A stretch of 64,000 nt of DNA. Origin: Lachnospiraceae bacterium (lineage in GTDB: Bacteria; Bacillota; Clostridia; Lachnospirales; Lachnospiraceae). Under the pieces are notes generated by a model. That model did not search any database, was not told the origin of the DNA, and saw only the letters and a program-made list of their open reading frames with translations. Every line of letters starts with the position of its first letter. Position 1 is the first letter of the stretch. The stretch spans positions 1-64,000 of the forward strand of contig QXWV01000107.1 of assembly GCA_009911195.1 (NCBI GenBank), given 5' to 3'. Below are positions 1 through 6,880 of this stretch, piece by piece. The position numbers were made by a program, and so were the translations under genes.

Positions 1-14
1 CTGTAATCATTCAT
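1..14 (-). CDS. Start of an unidentified gene cut by the window edge
   Basis: An ATG at 14 (reading M-N-D-Y) is preceded at good spacing by an AGGAGG ribosome binding site at about 22-27. Only four complete codons are inside the window, so no product can be named. It lies directly downstream of the truncated coupling-protein gene, so it may belong to whatever DNA interrupted that gene. Confidence 0.35.
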
Positions 15-59
15 GTGCATATCCTCCTGCGTCAATATAGGTGTTGCTTACAGTTAAGA

Positions 60-434
60 TTATGCACTCCACCTTGCGGAACCGTACTCTACACCCTTGC
101 GGAACTTCTTGGCATTTTTGGATTTGAAATATACTGCAAGCCTTAAAGCGACTCCGCAGCACACCCCGACCAGCAGATCTCTTGGATAAAAACTCGGCAG
201 GGGATTGGAAAATAAACCTTCCAGTCCTGCCATGACTTCCATCATCTTAGCGGAAGCGTCCTGTCCCGGAGATACCCGCCACAGACACGCCACCTTGTCA
301 CAGAAATATCCTGCAAGCACATAGGGCAGGTTCATCAGGACAAGTTTCTTTTTGTCAATATTCCCGGTCTTTGCCTTGAGTTTTTCAGGGATTGATTTTA
401 AATCTTTAGCTATGCCGCTGATAATATTGCTCAT
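60..434 (-). pseudogene. Truncated VirD4/TraG-type conjugal coupling protein (N-terminus only)
   Basis: The 124-aa product matches the N-terminus of Firmicute VirD4-like type IV coupling proteins, the hexameric ATPases that hand the relaxosome to the conjugation channel. Two hydrophobic stretches (about residues 33-45 and 85-101) are followed by the family hallmark KFRKGVEYGSARW at about residues 109-121. Full-length relatives continue for about 450 residues with Walker A and B motifs. Here the frame stops two codons after the hallmark, so the ATPase domain is missing. The start overlaps the pcfB stop as ATGA, the usual coupled arrangement. Sequence after the stop does not resume the family and carries a new ribosome binding site and ATG. 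I read it as a remnant disrupted by insertion or deletion. Confidence 0.75.
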
Positions 435-907
435 AGGCTCTGCCCCCTGTCCTTGTTCTTCTCCCGGCTCCGTTCCCGGTTCTTGTTCTGCGATACTGCG
501 TCCTTGAAGCGTCTTAACTTCTCTCTCAGGGAAACCCTGCCTTTCTTTTTCTCATTACCATAAACAAATTCCTTGAATGCCTGTGCTACCACGTCGGCAT
601 CCCTGCCCTTGAAAAAGACCAGATATTTCGGCGGTTCGGTTGTCTTGTCTTTCTTTATGGCAAAATCAACGTTGTACTTTTTTGCAACACGTTCAAAAGA
701 TTTGATGTTGCCGTCCGTGACTTCAATCGACGATACCCCCACGCCATCGCCAACGAGCTTTTTCACAGAGGTTTTTCCGTGTGCTCCCTGTGCTTTCTGC
801 TTATGGTGGTTCAGATACATCTTCATAGCAGCTTTCAGCACGCTGGCATCTAATTTTGCGGTCTTAATCACAAGGGCGATTGTTTTCTGTGTTACTTCCT
901 CCTGCAT
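431..907 (-). CDS. pcfB: PcfB-family (DUF3801) conjugation accessory protein
   Basis: This 158-aa basic protein resembles the PcfB/DUF3801 family, which is encoded immediately upstream of the coupling protein in Gram-positive conjugative elements and is thought to act with the relaxase/coupling-protein complex. The start is placed at the ATG reading MQEEV, twelve codons inside the longest frame, because GGGAGGTG precedes it at good spacing. The C-terminal 45 residues are highly charged (Lys/Arg-rich, RERSREKNKDR). The stop overlaps the start of the truncated coupling protein by 4 nt, so the two were translationally coupled. The family call rests on pattern recognition plus this context. Confidence 0.75.
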   Translation of the reverse strand: MQEEVTQKTIALVIKTAKLDASVLKAAMKMYLNHHKQKAQGAHGKTSVKKLVGDGVGVSSIEVTDGNIKSFERVAKKYNVDFAIKKDKTTEPPKYLVFFKGRDADVVAQAFKEFVYGNEKKKGRVSLREKLRRFKDAVSQNKNRERSREKNKDRGQSL

Positions 908-946
908 GAAACACCTCCCTGTTACGTTCCTGTGAAAAGCCATGCA

Positions 947-1078
947 CTAAGGGGGAATCCCCCGGCAGATAATGTCACAGATAATTTTTTTCCTTCCCGT
1001 ACAGGGCATTTTAAGGACTTGTACCAGCTTTATTTTCAATCCCCAAAGCCCTGATACTGCTGTTGCAAAAAAACTCAT
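947..1078 (-). CDS. Small hypothetical protein, 43 aa
   Basis: A short frame begins with ATG after a strong GGAAAGGAG site and encodes MSFFATAVSGLWGLK followed by a basic, cysteine-containing tail. The N-terminal pattern M-x-FF-x-TAVS recalls the Maff2 family of small membrane proteins found beside virD4 in clostridial conjugative elements, but the glycine-rich second half of Maff2 is absent. It may be a decayed Maff2 or an unrelated peptide. The strong ribosome binding site and the position between conjugation genes are the main reasons to list it. Confidence 0.4.
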   Translation of the reverse strand: MSFFATAVSGLWGLKIKLVQVLKMPCTGRKKIICDIICRGIPP

Positions 1079-1117
1079 ATTTCTCCTTTCCGCATCTGCA
1101 TTTTATCCCAAATCCTG

Positions 1118-1438
1118 CTAAAACTTTTTAACTTTCTTTTCTGTTCCCGTAAGAACTCCGCCGTACTGTTTCATCATTTCCGCTGTCATTGCGGTTCCTG
1201 TGCCTTCCATCATCATTTTTATGCCCCCGGAGTTTCCCTCCATCATCTCCACATACCCCTTTATGCAGGTAAAAATACCCTGCACGGACATCAGGCTGCA
1301 TAATATACGCCAGAGTATTCCCTGCGTGTTTTCTGACCGTAACCTGTTCATTTTCCGAAGCATAAAGTAAAACCGGGCAGACAGCCATGCTGCTTCAATA
1401 TACTTTTTTAATATGCTTATCTGTTTCCTAATCCGCAT
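1118..1438 (-). CDS. Hypothetical small protein of the conjugative element
   Basis: This 106-aa product has a basic N-terminal half (KKYIEAAWLS, RKMNRLRS), a moderately hydrophobic middle (ILWRILCSLMSVQGIF) and a Gly/Met-rich segment (EMMEGNSGGIKMMMEG). I do not recognise the family; the Gly/Met-rich part is only vaguely like Maff2-type conjugation proteins. The ATG at 1438 is chosen over upstream in-frame ATGs because GGAAAGGA precedes it by 4-5 nt. A 25-bp perfect palindrome sits just upstream, between this gene and the preceding stop codon. Confidence 0.45.
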   Translation of the reverse strand: MRIRKQISILKKYIEAAWLSARFYFMLRKMNRLRSENTQGILWRILCSLMSVQGIFTCIKGYVEMMEGNSGGIKMMMEGTGTAMTAEMMKQYGGVLTGTEKKVKKF

Positions 1439-1450
1439 ACATTCCTTTCC

Positions 1451-1475
1451 ACTTCTGGACATCATGTCCAGAAGT
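1451..1475. repeat. 25-bp perfect palindrome between two genes
   Basis: Twelve bases (ACTTCTGGACAT) are followed by one central base and their exact reverse complement. The palindrome fills the gap between the stop of the 220-aa gene and the ribosome binding site of the next gene. It could form an intercistronic mRNA hairpin or serve as a protein or nicking site. There is no T-run after it on the minus strand, so it is not a classical terminator. Confidence 0.8.
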
Positions 1476-2137
1476 TATCCTTTTTCTAAGCAATAGATTG
1501 TATAAAGATTGGCAGACAGCTTACCATTGCCATATTCCACATCATCAAGCAATAACGCCTGAAACAGCACGTCCCCTACACCATCAAGAAGCACGATCTT
1601 CTGCTCCTGCTCCGTAAGGTGTCTGTACTCCACACCGTCTGGAACAACAGATTTCCTTGCCGCTTCACAGTGGGTAAACAGACCGAGGATATATCTGTTT
1701 GACATGATAAAGGCATAGGTTTCCTGCCCGTCATGCGTCATTCGGTATTTTTCCGCTTCCCCCTCCGGAAGCGTGAAAATGCACCGCACTGTTTCCAGAC
1801 AAAGTCCTCTGCCATAATCCGGCTGCAACCGCTTTTTATACCTCTGCGCCCTTGCATAAATCCCTTCCCGGTCTATGACGGAATGGGTGCGCTTAAACTG
1901 TGGATTTTTACAGAGCATATCCAAGTCCATATACACGTTGTTGATTATGGTCTTTTCTGCATACTGACGGAAAGTCTTTATCCTTAACAGCCATGCAAGC
2001 ACTTCATCCAGCTTTTCTTCCGACGAAATGGTCTGGAAAGGCTTCATGCCAAACTCCAGCCTGTCAAACATGAGCGGGCAGCTCCCTTTCTTTACCTCTC
2101 GTTCCATTGCCCTCCTGACATCCCGTAATGATTCCAT
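1475..2137 (-). CDS. Hypothetical protein of the conjugative element, 220 aa
   Basis: I do not recognise this family. The product is soluble and mixed alpha/beta in appearance, with a charged N-terminus (MESLRDVRRAMEREVKKGSC), a predicted helical region over residues 35-100, and no membrane segment or nucleotide-binding motif. The ATG follows a strong GGGAGGAGG site. It is the first gene after a hairpin-rich 300-nt gap and leads the group running toward pcfB and the coupling protein, so a role in element maintenance or transfer is plausible from position only. Confidence 0.6.
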   Translation of the reverse strand: MESLRDVRRAMEREVKKGSCPLMFDRLEFGMKPFQTISSEEKLDEVLAWLLRIKTFRQYAEKTIINNVYMDLDMLCKNPQFKRTHSVIDREGIYARAQRYKKRLQPDYGRGLCLETVRCIFTLPEGEAEKYRMTHDGQETYAFIMSNRYILGLFTHCEAARKSVVPDGVEYRHLTEQEQKIVLLDGVGDVLFQALLLDDVEYGNGKLSANLYTIYCLEKG

Positions 2138-2184
2138 AGTGACCTCCTCCCTGTTTTCAGTTTAGATACCCTGAACGGAAACAA

Positions 2185-2227
2185 CAAAAAAGGGCAGCTA
2201 TAAATCTACTGACTCATAACCGCCCTT
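2185..2227 (-). terminator. Possible terminator with a long loop
   Basis: On the minus strand AAGGGC and GCCCTT pair around a 26-nt loop and are followed by six T residues. This would end transcription from the 107-aa gene upstream, or attenuate the 220-aa gene just downstream. The stem is short for so long a loop, so the call is tentative. Confidence 0.4.
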
Positions 2228-2289
2228 ACGCTGTTCTCAATTTATCATTTTTTTAACACAGAGGGCTTCACCCTCCGTACCTCCTGAAA

Positions 2290-2335
2290 CCTTGCCGGAA
2301 GTGTGATTGAAAAGATAATCACACTTCCGGCAAGG
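2290..2335. repeat. Perfect 19-bp inverted repeat with 8-nt loop
   Basis: CCTTGCCGGAAGTGTGATT and its exact complement flank an 8-nt spacer. A second, smaller stem (GAGGG/CCCTC) lies about 20 bp to its left, at about 2253-2271. No T-run follows on either strand, so this looks less like a terminator than like a recognition or single-strand-folding site. The gap 2138-2434 holds no gene that I can support; it is occupied by this repeat, the smaller stem and the long-loop hairpin at 2185-2227. Confidence 0.8.
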
Positions 2336-2434
2336 CTCGAAAATGCCACCCGCCACACTTTGGCAGGCTCACATGATTTCTATTTCCGCTGTTTTTGCGA
2401 AACGCTTTTTTCTGCCCATAAGCTCATTCTGCCT

Positions 2435-2758
2435 TTATACATCCGACAGGACGCCGATCCTTGAAAGCCTTTCCATAAGGGCATCGTCCGGCTCCAGTTC
2501 CCACAGCAGGGAACTGTCAGCCAAAACAAACTTCTCCTTATAACGTTCCAGCATTTCCATCAGCATCAGGAAACAATCCTGCTGGTAGAGGAAACTGGCA
2601 AGGCAGAGCAGTTCGCTGTCGTTTAATTCGTCTATCCTAAAATAATTCTCAAAATCATAACGGTCTGCAAATTTGCAGAAAGCCAGCTTTTCCAATAATA
2701 GCTCCCTGCCAGTGCTGTCCTGTTCCTCATACTTTTTTTGCAGTTCTTTTTTGTCCAT
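2435..2758 (-). CDS. Hypothetical acidic protein, 107 aa
   Basis: This is a 107-aa, Glu/Asp/Leu-rich, probably all-helical protein with no membrane segment and no motif I can assign. The ATG follows AAAGGAG at good spacing. It is divergently arranged with the small HTH gene at 2871, across a 112-bp intergenic region that must contain promoters for both. Proteins of this size and charge are common in clostridial conjugative elements, but nothing here identifies a function. Confidence 0.5.
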   Translation of the reverse strand: MDKKELQKKYEEQDSTGRELLLEKLAFCKFADRYDFENYFRIDELNDSELLCLASFLYQQDCFLMLMEMLERYKEKFVLADSSLLWELEPDDALMERLSRIGVLSDV

Positions 2759-2870
2759 ATCCCTTTACTCCTTTTCTTTTAATCTCCGATTTTGGTAACT
2801 ATAACCATCTCCATTATAGGAGCATAATTAAACATATTCAAGCATAAACAGAAAGGAAATACCGCATATT

Positions 2871-3095
2871 ATGATTAAATTCGACAAACTTTTCCAAACC
2901 TTGAAGGAGAACGGAATCAGCCAGTACAGCCTCTATACCCATTATGGTGTGAGCCGTTCACAGATACAGCGGCTGAAAACCAACCAGTCCGTCACCACCC
3001 ATACATTGAACATGATACTGAATATCTTAGGCGAAGGCTTTTCCCTGAATGACATCGCCGAATTTTCACCGGATACAGGGCAGGCAGAAGATTGA
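2871..3095 (+). CDS. Small Cro/CI-type helix-turn-helix regulator
   Basis: The 74-aa product is essentially one HTH domain of the Xre type: residues 16-40 (ISQYSLYTHYGVSRSQIQRLK) form the helix-turn-helix, and the rest completes the five-helix fold. It is the only plus-strand gene of the element segment and is divergent from the 107-aa gene, so it probably regulates the shared intergenic region or the replication/partition genes. AAAGGA lies about 13 nt before the ATG, longer than ideal. The start is kept because the domain begins right at the N-terminus. Confidence 0.75.
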   Translation: MIKFDKLFQTLKENGISQYSLYTHYGVSRSQIQRLKTNQSVTTHTLNMILNILGEGFSLNDIAEFSPDTGQAED

Positions 3096-3111
3096 GCTGC
3101 CCTGTTTTTTG

Positions 3112-4242
3112 TTAAGTAATCCCTTTCTCTGCCCACCCTCCGCCATACATATCATGCTGCACCTCCTGCTGGTAATAATGGTTCATGGTTGAAGGGGCAT
3201 TGTAAAGTGTCGTAATCAGGTATGCTCTGATATTGGCAATCTTTGTAGCCGTTCCTTTCATACAGCCCATCACATACTCCACATGGCTGCTGTTCAGCTT
3301 CAGGAAACGGGATTTTACAAGCTCATAAGGGTAATCCTCCCCGTTGATACGGATTGTTTTCCGTTTCACACATACCACATCACAGACAGTTTCATAGATT
3401 TCCTCGTACATCTCCTTATCTCTGTACTGGTCATATTTCATGTGGTGTTCATATTCCAGATTTTTACGGATCAGTGCCATATATGCGTTTGTTTCATCTA
3501 TCGTATCAGTCCCATCCATCATACCGTCTTTTTCCTGTGAGCCTGCGCTGTCCATGCTTCCTACAGATTGATTGATAGGATTGGTATAACTCATATCAGT
3601 ATAATTATTGTTAATTTGATTTTTTTCAGTCTGGCTATAATCAGTATAATTATAGTCAGTATAATTAGGGTCTGTATTTTGAACTTCTGCAAGTTCAGTT
3701 TCTGAACTTCTTGAAGTCTGTTTTTTGAACTTCTGCAAGTTTGTTATTTGAACTTCTTGAGGTTCAGTTTCTGAACTTCCAGAAGTATAATTATTGAACT
3801 TCTTGAAGTTCAAATTTTGAACTTCTGTGGATTTATCGGCATTTGCGGCTGTATTTTCCGGATTTATATCTGAAACTGCCGCAAAATTTTTTACATATAT
3901 AATATCCGGCTTGCCAAGCCCCCTGCGCTTTTTTTCTATCAGCCCGATACCATTATCACTGTCAAGCTCCTTGATGACTTTTGCGCAGGTTGCCCTTGCA
4001 CAGCCCAAATCTTCCATCATATTGTCAACAGTATAGATAATATATGCCCTGTTTTCATCATCCAGCCACCCATTTTTCATGGAAAGCGACATCCGGTCAA
4101 GCATCAGACCGTACAGGAGCTTGGCATCGCTGCTAAGCCCCTTAAAACGCTCGTCCTTAATCAGCAGGCGGGGAACACGGTAAAAAGAAAACTGCTCTGC
4201 TTCTACGCCATAGTAATAATCAAACTTCAATGGCTCGCCCAT
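3112..4242 (-). CDS. repA: RepA-type replication initiator protein
   Basis: The 376-aa product has a RepA N-terminal-like winged-helix region (about residues 8-120: FSFYRVPRLLIKDERFKGLSSDAKLLYGLMLDRM, then LGCARATCAKVIKEL), a low-complexity centre, and a C-terminal helical domain (about 250-365) as in clostridial element initiators (DUF6017-like). Such proteins open the replication origin of plasmids and of replicating integrative elements. It follows parB by 14 nt with a strong TAAAGGAGG site, giving a parA-parB-repA unit. The centre (residues about 135-220) is translated from seven 23-bp direct repeats, so the protein shows a 23-residue repeat of EVQ(N/I)T and SSETE. In RepA_N plasmids the origin lies inside rep, and the same is inferred here. 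Confidence 0.8.
   Translation of the reverse strand: MGEPLKFDYYYGVEAEQFSFYRVPRLLIKDERFKGLSSDAKLLYGLMLDRMSLSMKNGWLDDENRAYIIYTVDNMMEDLGCARATCAKVIKELDSDNGIGLIEKKRRGLGKPDIIYVKNFAAVSDINPENTAANADKSTEVQNLNFKKFNNYTSGSSETEPQEVQITNLQKFKKQTSRSSETELAEVQNTDPNYTDYNYTDYSQTEKNQINNNYTDMSYTNPINQSVGSMDSAGSQEKDGMMDGTDTIDETNAYMALIRKNLEYEHHMKYDQYRDKEMYEEIYETVCDVVCVKRKTIRINGEDYPYELVKSRFLKLNSSHVEYVMGCMKGTATKIANIRAYLITTLYNAPSTMNHYYQQEVQHDMYGGGWAEKGIT
3597..3667. repeat. AT-rich CAGTATAATTA repeats inside repA
   Basis: Three exact copies of CAGTATAATTA start at 3597, 3642 and 3657 within a very AT-rich tract next to the iteron array. They encode the NYTD-type repeats of the RepA centre. Their AT-richness and position next to iterons fit a DNA-unwinding element; that function is inferred. 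Confidence 0.65.
3681..3827. repeat. Seven 23-bp iterons inside repA (candidate replication origin)
   Basis: GAACTTC begins at 3681, 3704, 3727, 3750, 3773, 3796 and 3819, an exact 23-bp period. Most copies continue as a 16-bp dyad of the form GAACTTC-NN-GAAGTTC; the copy at 3796-3811 is perfect. The period is not a multiple of three, so the coding frame repeats only every 69 bp, and selection on the DNA rather than on the protein is implied. Direct repeats phased at about two helical turns inside a rep gene are typical initiator-binding iterons. Confidence 0.8.
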
Positions 4243-4256
4243 TTTTACCGCCTCCT

Positions 4257-5132
4257 TTACTGCTTACCTTTCCATTCCTCCAAAAGCCGGATAATGACGC
4301 TCTCTATATCATCATTGGAATATTCCTCCGGAAAATACTTGTTAATCTTATCGCTCTTAATCGTTACTTTTCTTTCCTTTGGCTTTTCCTGCTCCAGTAT
4401 CAGCCTGACCATTTCAAGTGTAAGCCCGCCATTTTTTCCATATTCCTTTAGCGTTGCCGATTGGGAAGCGTTCACTGCCGCCCCTGTTTCCTCAAGGATA
4501 ACAGCTACCCACTGCTGGGCTTCTTCGGACAGGAAAGAAATATCCACGCCCTGCGCTATTCCTATCTTTTTCTTGTCCACCATGTCAAGCAGCCCGTCAA
4601 TGAGCCTTGCAAGCCACACATACCTCTGCACCGTCTTTCCGCTTTCCCCGGCAGCTTCCCCCACTTCGTCAAGGGTGCTGCCGCCTTTGCTGCCCTGATG
4701 CTTCATCGCTTCGTACTTCATGGCATAAGCCTTTGCTTTTTCACTCGGCAGAATGTCCTCACGCTGGATATTGGAATCCACCATGATGATTGTAGCTTCA
4801 TCGTCCGTATAATTTCTGACAATAACGGGCATCGTGTCTAACCCTGCCCTTTCAGAACCCCGTTTCCTACGGTGTCCGGCGATGATCTCATAGCCGCCCC
4901 CTGCCTTCGGTCTTACAATTCCGGGTACAAGCACACCGTATTTCCCGATGCTCTCCGTGGTTTCCTCCATTTTTTCATCATCAAGGACACGGAAAGGGTG
5001 TCCCTTGAATGTATGTAAATCGCTCAGCTTTGCACTGATAATCTGCTCTCCTGCTGTATTCTCTGCGCCGCCAAATAAATCATCAAAACTGTTCAGTTTG
5101 ACTTTTGATGCGCTCCCTGCCTTACTGCCCAT
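4257..5132 (-). CDS. parB: ParB-family partition protein
   Basis: The product (291 aa) has a ParB/Srx N-terminal domain (about residues 35-125) with the signature GHRRKRGSERAG and the conserved NIQRED segment. A central HTH domain (about 130-190) includes the region DEVGEAAGESGKTVQRYVWLARL, and a C-terminal region follows. ParB binds centromere-like sites and works with ParA to segregate the element. The start is the ATG at 5132 rather than the TTG six bases upstream, because AGGAGG is then correctly spaced. It overlaps the parA stop by 11 nt and is followed by repA after 14 nt. Confidence 0.88.
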   Translation of the reverse strand: MGSKAGSASKVKLNSFDDLFGGAENTAGEQIISAKLSDLHTFKGHPFRVLDDEKMEETTESIGKYGVLVPGIVRPKAGGGYEIIAGHRRKRGSERAGLDTMPVIVRNYTDDEATIIMVDSNIQREDILPSEKAKAYAMKYEAMKHQGSKGGSTLDEVGEAAGESGKTVQRYVWLARLIDGLLDMVDKKKIGIAQGVDISFLSEEAQQWVAVILEETGAAVNASQSATLKEYGKNGGLTLEMVRLILEQEKPKERKVTIKSDKINKYFPEEYSNDDIESVIIRLLEEWKGKQ

Positions 5133-5907
5133 TGCCAAGCACCTCCTTTGTCAGGGACTGGTACGCATCCGCAACCCTGCCTTTCGGGTCATGCTGGTAA
5201 ATACTGATGCCCTCTGCGGAAGTTTCCGCAGCCCGTACCGACATCGGTATTCTGTTTTCAAATATCTTTACTCTGTTTCCATAATTCTCAACCAGCAATG
5301 CGCTGATGTCCCTTGCATAGTTTGTCCTGCTGTCCACCATTGTCAAGAGAATGCCTTCAATTTCCAGTTTCGGATTAAGCTGGCGCTTTACCCTGCCAAT
5401 GGTCTTGATAAGCTGTTCCAGTCCCTTTACGGGCAGGTATGCCGCCTGAACGGGTATGAGTACGCTGTCAGCACAGGCAAGGGCATTTATAGTCATCATG
5501 CCAAGCGATGGCATACAGTCAATCAAAATATAACTGTATCTGTCCCTTATCTGCTCTATGTAGGAACGAAGCACAAGCTCCCTGCTCATGACATTTACAA
5601 GTGATACTTCCAAGCCCGCCAGTTCAATGTTCCCCGGCAACAGGTCAATCCCCTCGTCATGTTTTAAGATACCATAACCTGCTTCTGTTTCCTCGTCATT
5701 GATAACGTTCATCATTACCCTGGCAAGTGTTTCTTCCAGCTTGTCCGGCTCCGTGAAGCCAAGGCTTGCGGTCAGGCTACCTTGTGCGTCCGCATCAATT
5801 ACTAAGACTTTCTTTCCCTGCTTTGCCAGTCCGATCCCTAAGCTGCTTGTTGTGGTGGTCTTGCCGACACCGCCTTTCTGGTTTGCGACTGCTATAACTT
5901 TACACAT
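5122..5907 (-). CDS. parA: ParA/Soj-family partition ATPase
   Basis: The 261-aa product is a deviant-Walker ATPase: KGGVGKTTTTSSLG near the N-terminus carries the signature lysine, with DADAQGSLT (A') and ILIDCMPSLG (Walker B) following. It moves ParB-DNA complexes to partition the element. The start is the ATG reading MCKVIAVANQ, preceded by CGGAGGAA. The longer frame adds 20 residues with no ribosome binding site. It is the second-last gene of the run DUF6075-DUF3970-parA-parB-repA and overlaps parB. Confidence 0.92.
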   Translation of the reverse strand: MCKVIAVANQKGGVGKTTTTSSLGIGLAKQGKKVLVIDADAQGSLTASLGFTEPDKLEETLARVMMNVINDEETEAGYGILKHDEGIDLLPGNIELAGLEVSLVNVMSRELVLRSYIEQIRDRYSYILIDCMPSLGMMTINALACADSVLIPVQAAYLPVKGLEQLIKTIGRVKRQLNPKLEIEGILLTMVDSRTNYARDISALLVENYGNRVKIFENRIPMSVRAAETSAEGISIYQHDPKGRVADAYQSLTKEVLGNGQ

Positions 5908-5923
5908 GGTTTTATTCCTCCGT

Positions 5924-6106
5924 TTAGTTAGATTTTTCTTTGATGTTGGCTTTCTGCACTTCCACATAAGCCCGGTAATACCTGTTTGTACCTTTATTCC
6001 GGTACAGTTCCGAGAACTCCGTCACAGCCACTTTGGGCTGTCTTTTCAAAATCCTCTCAAACCACTTAATATCATTCTTTGTTCCCATCAATCGAATTTT
6101 CAGCAC
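5924..6106 (-). CDS. DUF3970-like small protein
   Basis: The 60-aa product begins at a GTG (read VLKIRLMGTKNDIKWFER) preceded by GGAGAGGAAAC, and resembles the short DUF3970-type proteins (pattern KxRLxGTxxDIxxF, then NKGTNRYYRAYVEV). The fold is probably a small ferredoxin-like beta-alpha-beta unit. An internal ATG at 6085 is the alternative start, but it would cut the first strand. It overlaps the end of the DUF6075-like gene by 35 nt and lies 16 nt upstream of parA, so it is cotranscribed. Its function is unknown. Confidence 0.6.
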   Translation of the reverse strand: MLKIRLMGTKNDIKWFERILKRQPKVAVTEFSELYRNKGTNRYYRAYVEVQKANIKEKSN

Positions 6107-6590
6107 GTTTCCTCTCCATTTCCGCAAGGATTTCCTCGACGGACTTCTGCTTTTGGCAATATTCCGGATAACGGAGCCTGATGCCCTGCCAGAAGTATAC
6201 CGCATAGCCGCAGCAGAAAATATTGCCCACGGAATACTCCCTGCTCTCGCTTATCTGCTCATCCCTGCTCTCATAATCATCAACGCCTGGCGTTCCGTCC
6301 GTGTAAAGGTTAAAGGCAAGCCTGACAACCCTTACACTTCCACCTGTCTGCCAGCCCTGATGCAGACATTCCGTTTTGATAAGACCAGACTTAATATCAT
6401 AAATCTGACTGAAATGATTTCTTGTATCCTCTGATATTCCAAGAATGTAAATCAATGCCTTGTGATGGCTGTCCTGATATCTCGCCTGTTCCAGTTTCTC
6501 ATAATAAAATTTTTCATGTTCCTCGTTTGCAAAAACCATGTGTGTGTCGTTGGTGCTTTGCACCTCTGCTCTTAACGCTGTGTTGTTCAT
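6072..6590 (-). CDS. DUF6075-like element protein
   Basis: The 172-aa product resembles a family common at the replication/partition end of clostridial conjugative elements. Its hallmarks are FANEEHEKFYYEKL, HHKALIYILGISEDTRNHF, GWQTGGSVRVVRLAFNLY and YAVYFWQGIRLRYPEYC. The ATG follows a strong AAGGAGG. It is the first gene of the parA-parB-repA transcription unit. A terminator hairpin stands about 50 bp upstream, separating the unit from the AT-rich cargo. The molecular function of the family is unknown to me. Confidence 0.7.
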   Translation of the reverse strand: MNNTALRAEVQSTNDTHMVFANEEHEKFYYEKLEQARYQDSHHKALIYILGISEDTRNHFSQIYDIKSGLIKTECLHQGWQTGGSVRVVRLAFNLYTDGTPGVDDYESRDEQISESREYSVGNIFCCGYAVYFWQGIRLRYPEYCQKQKSVEEILAEMERKRAENSIDGNKE

Positions 6591-6635
6591 GTGTGAACCT
6601 CCTTAATTTAATTTCTGATTTTTTAACCATAACAA

Positions 6636-6673
6636 CAGAAAAAGGACACTCTCCGTATAATTGGAAAATGTCC
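6636..6673 (-). terminator. Rho-independent terminator
   Basis: On the minus strand an 11-bp stem (GGACATTTTCC with GGAGAGTGTCC, two G-U pairs) closes an 8-nt loop and is followed by TTTTT. It lies 205 nt past the stop of the 354-aa gene and before the DUF6075-like gene, insulating the cargo from the partition operon. The rest of the gap 6674-6880 is AT-rich and without a supportable gene; it includes a short GGCAAC/GTTGCC dyad at 6850-6876. Confidence 0.75.
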
Positions 6674-6880
6674 CTTTAATAGCATTAACTATTAAGTTGT
6701 GAGTATACATCTATTCTCTGTTCACACCATATAAGTCCAAATATATCCACCAAAGACTATCAGTTTTGATGTCAAACTGATGTAAATTGAAATAAATATC
6801 TAAAATATAAGGCTGTAACCATTGATTTTACGGCATTTCATGTTTTGTCGGCAACAACCGTTGCCAATATGTTGCCACTA

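Noticed and set aside
1-80. Group II intron as the cause of the coupling-protein truncation
   Set aside because: The sequence after the break does not begin GTGYG, and the next start codon is only about 50 nt away, too close for an intron-encoded protein.
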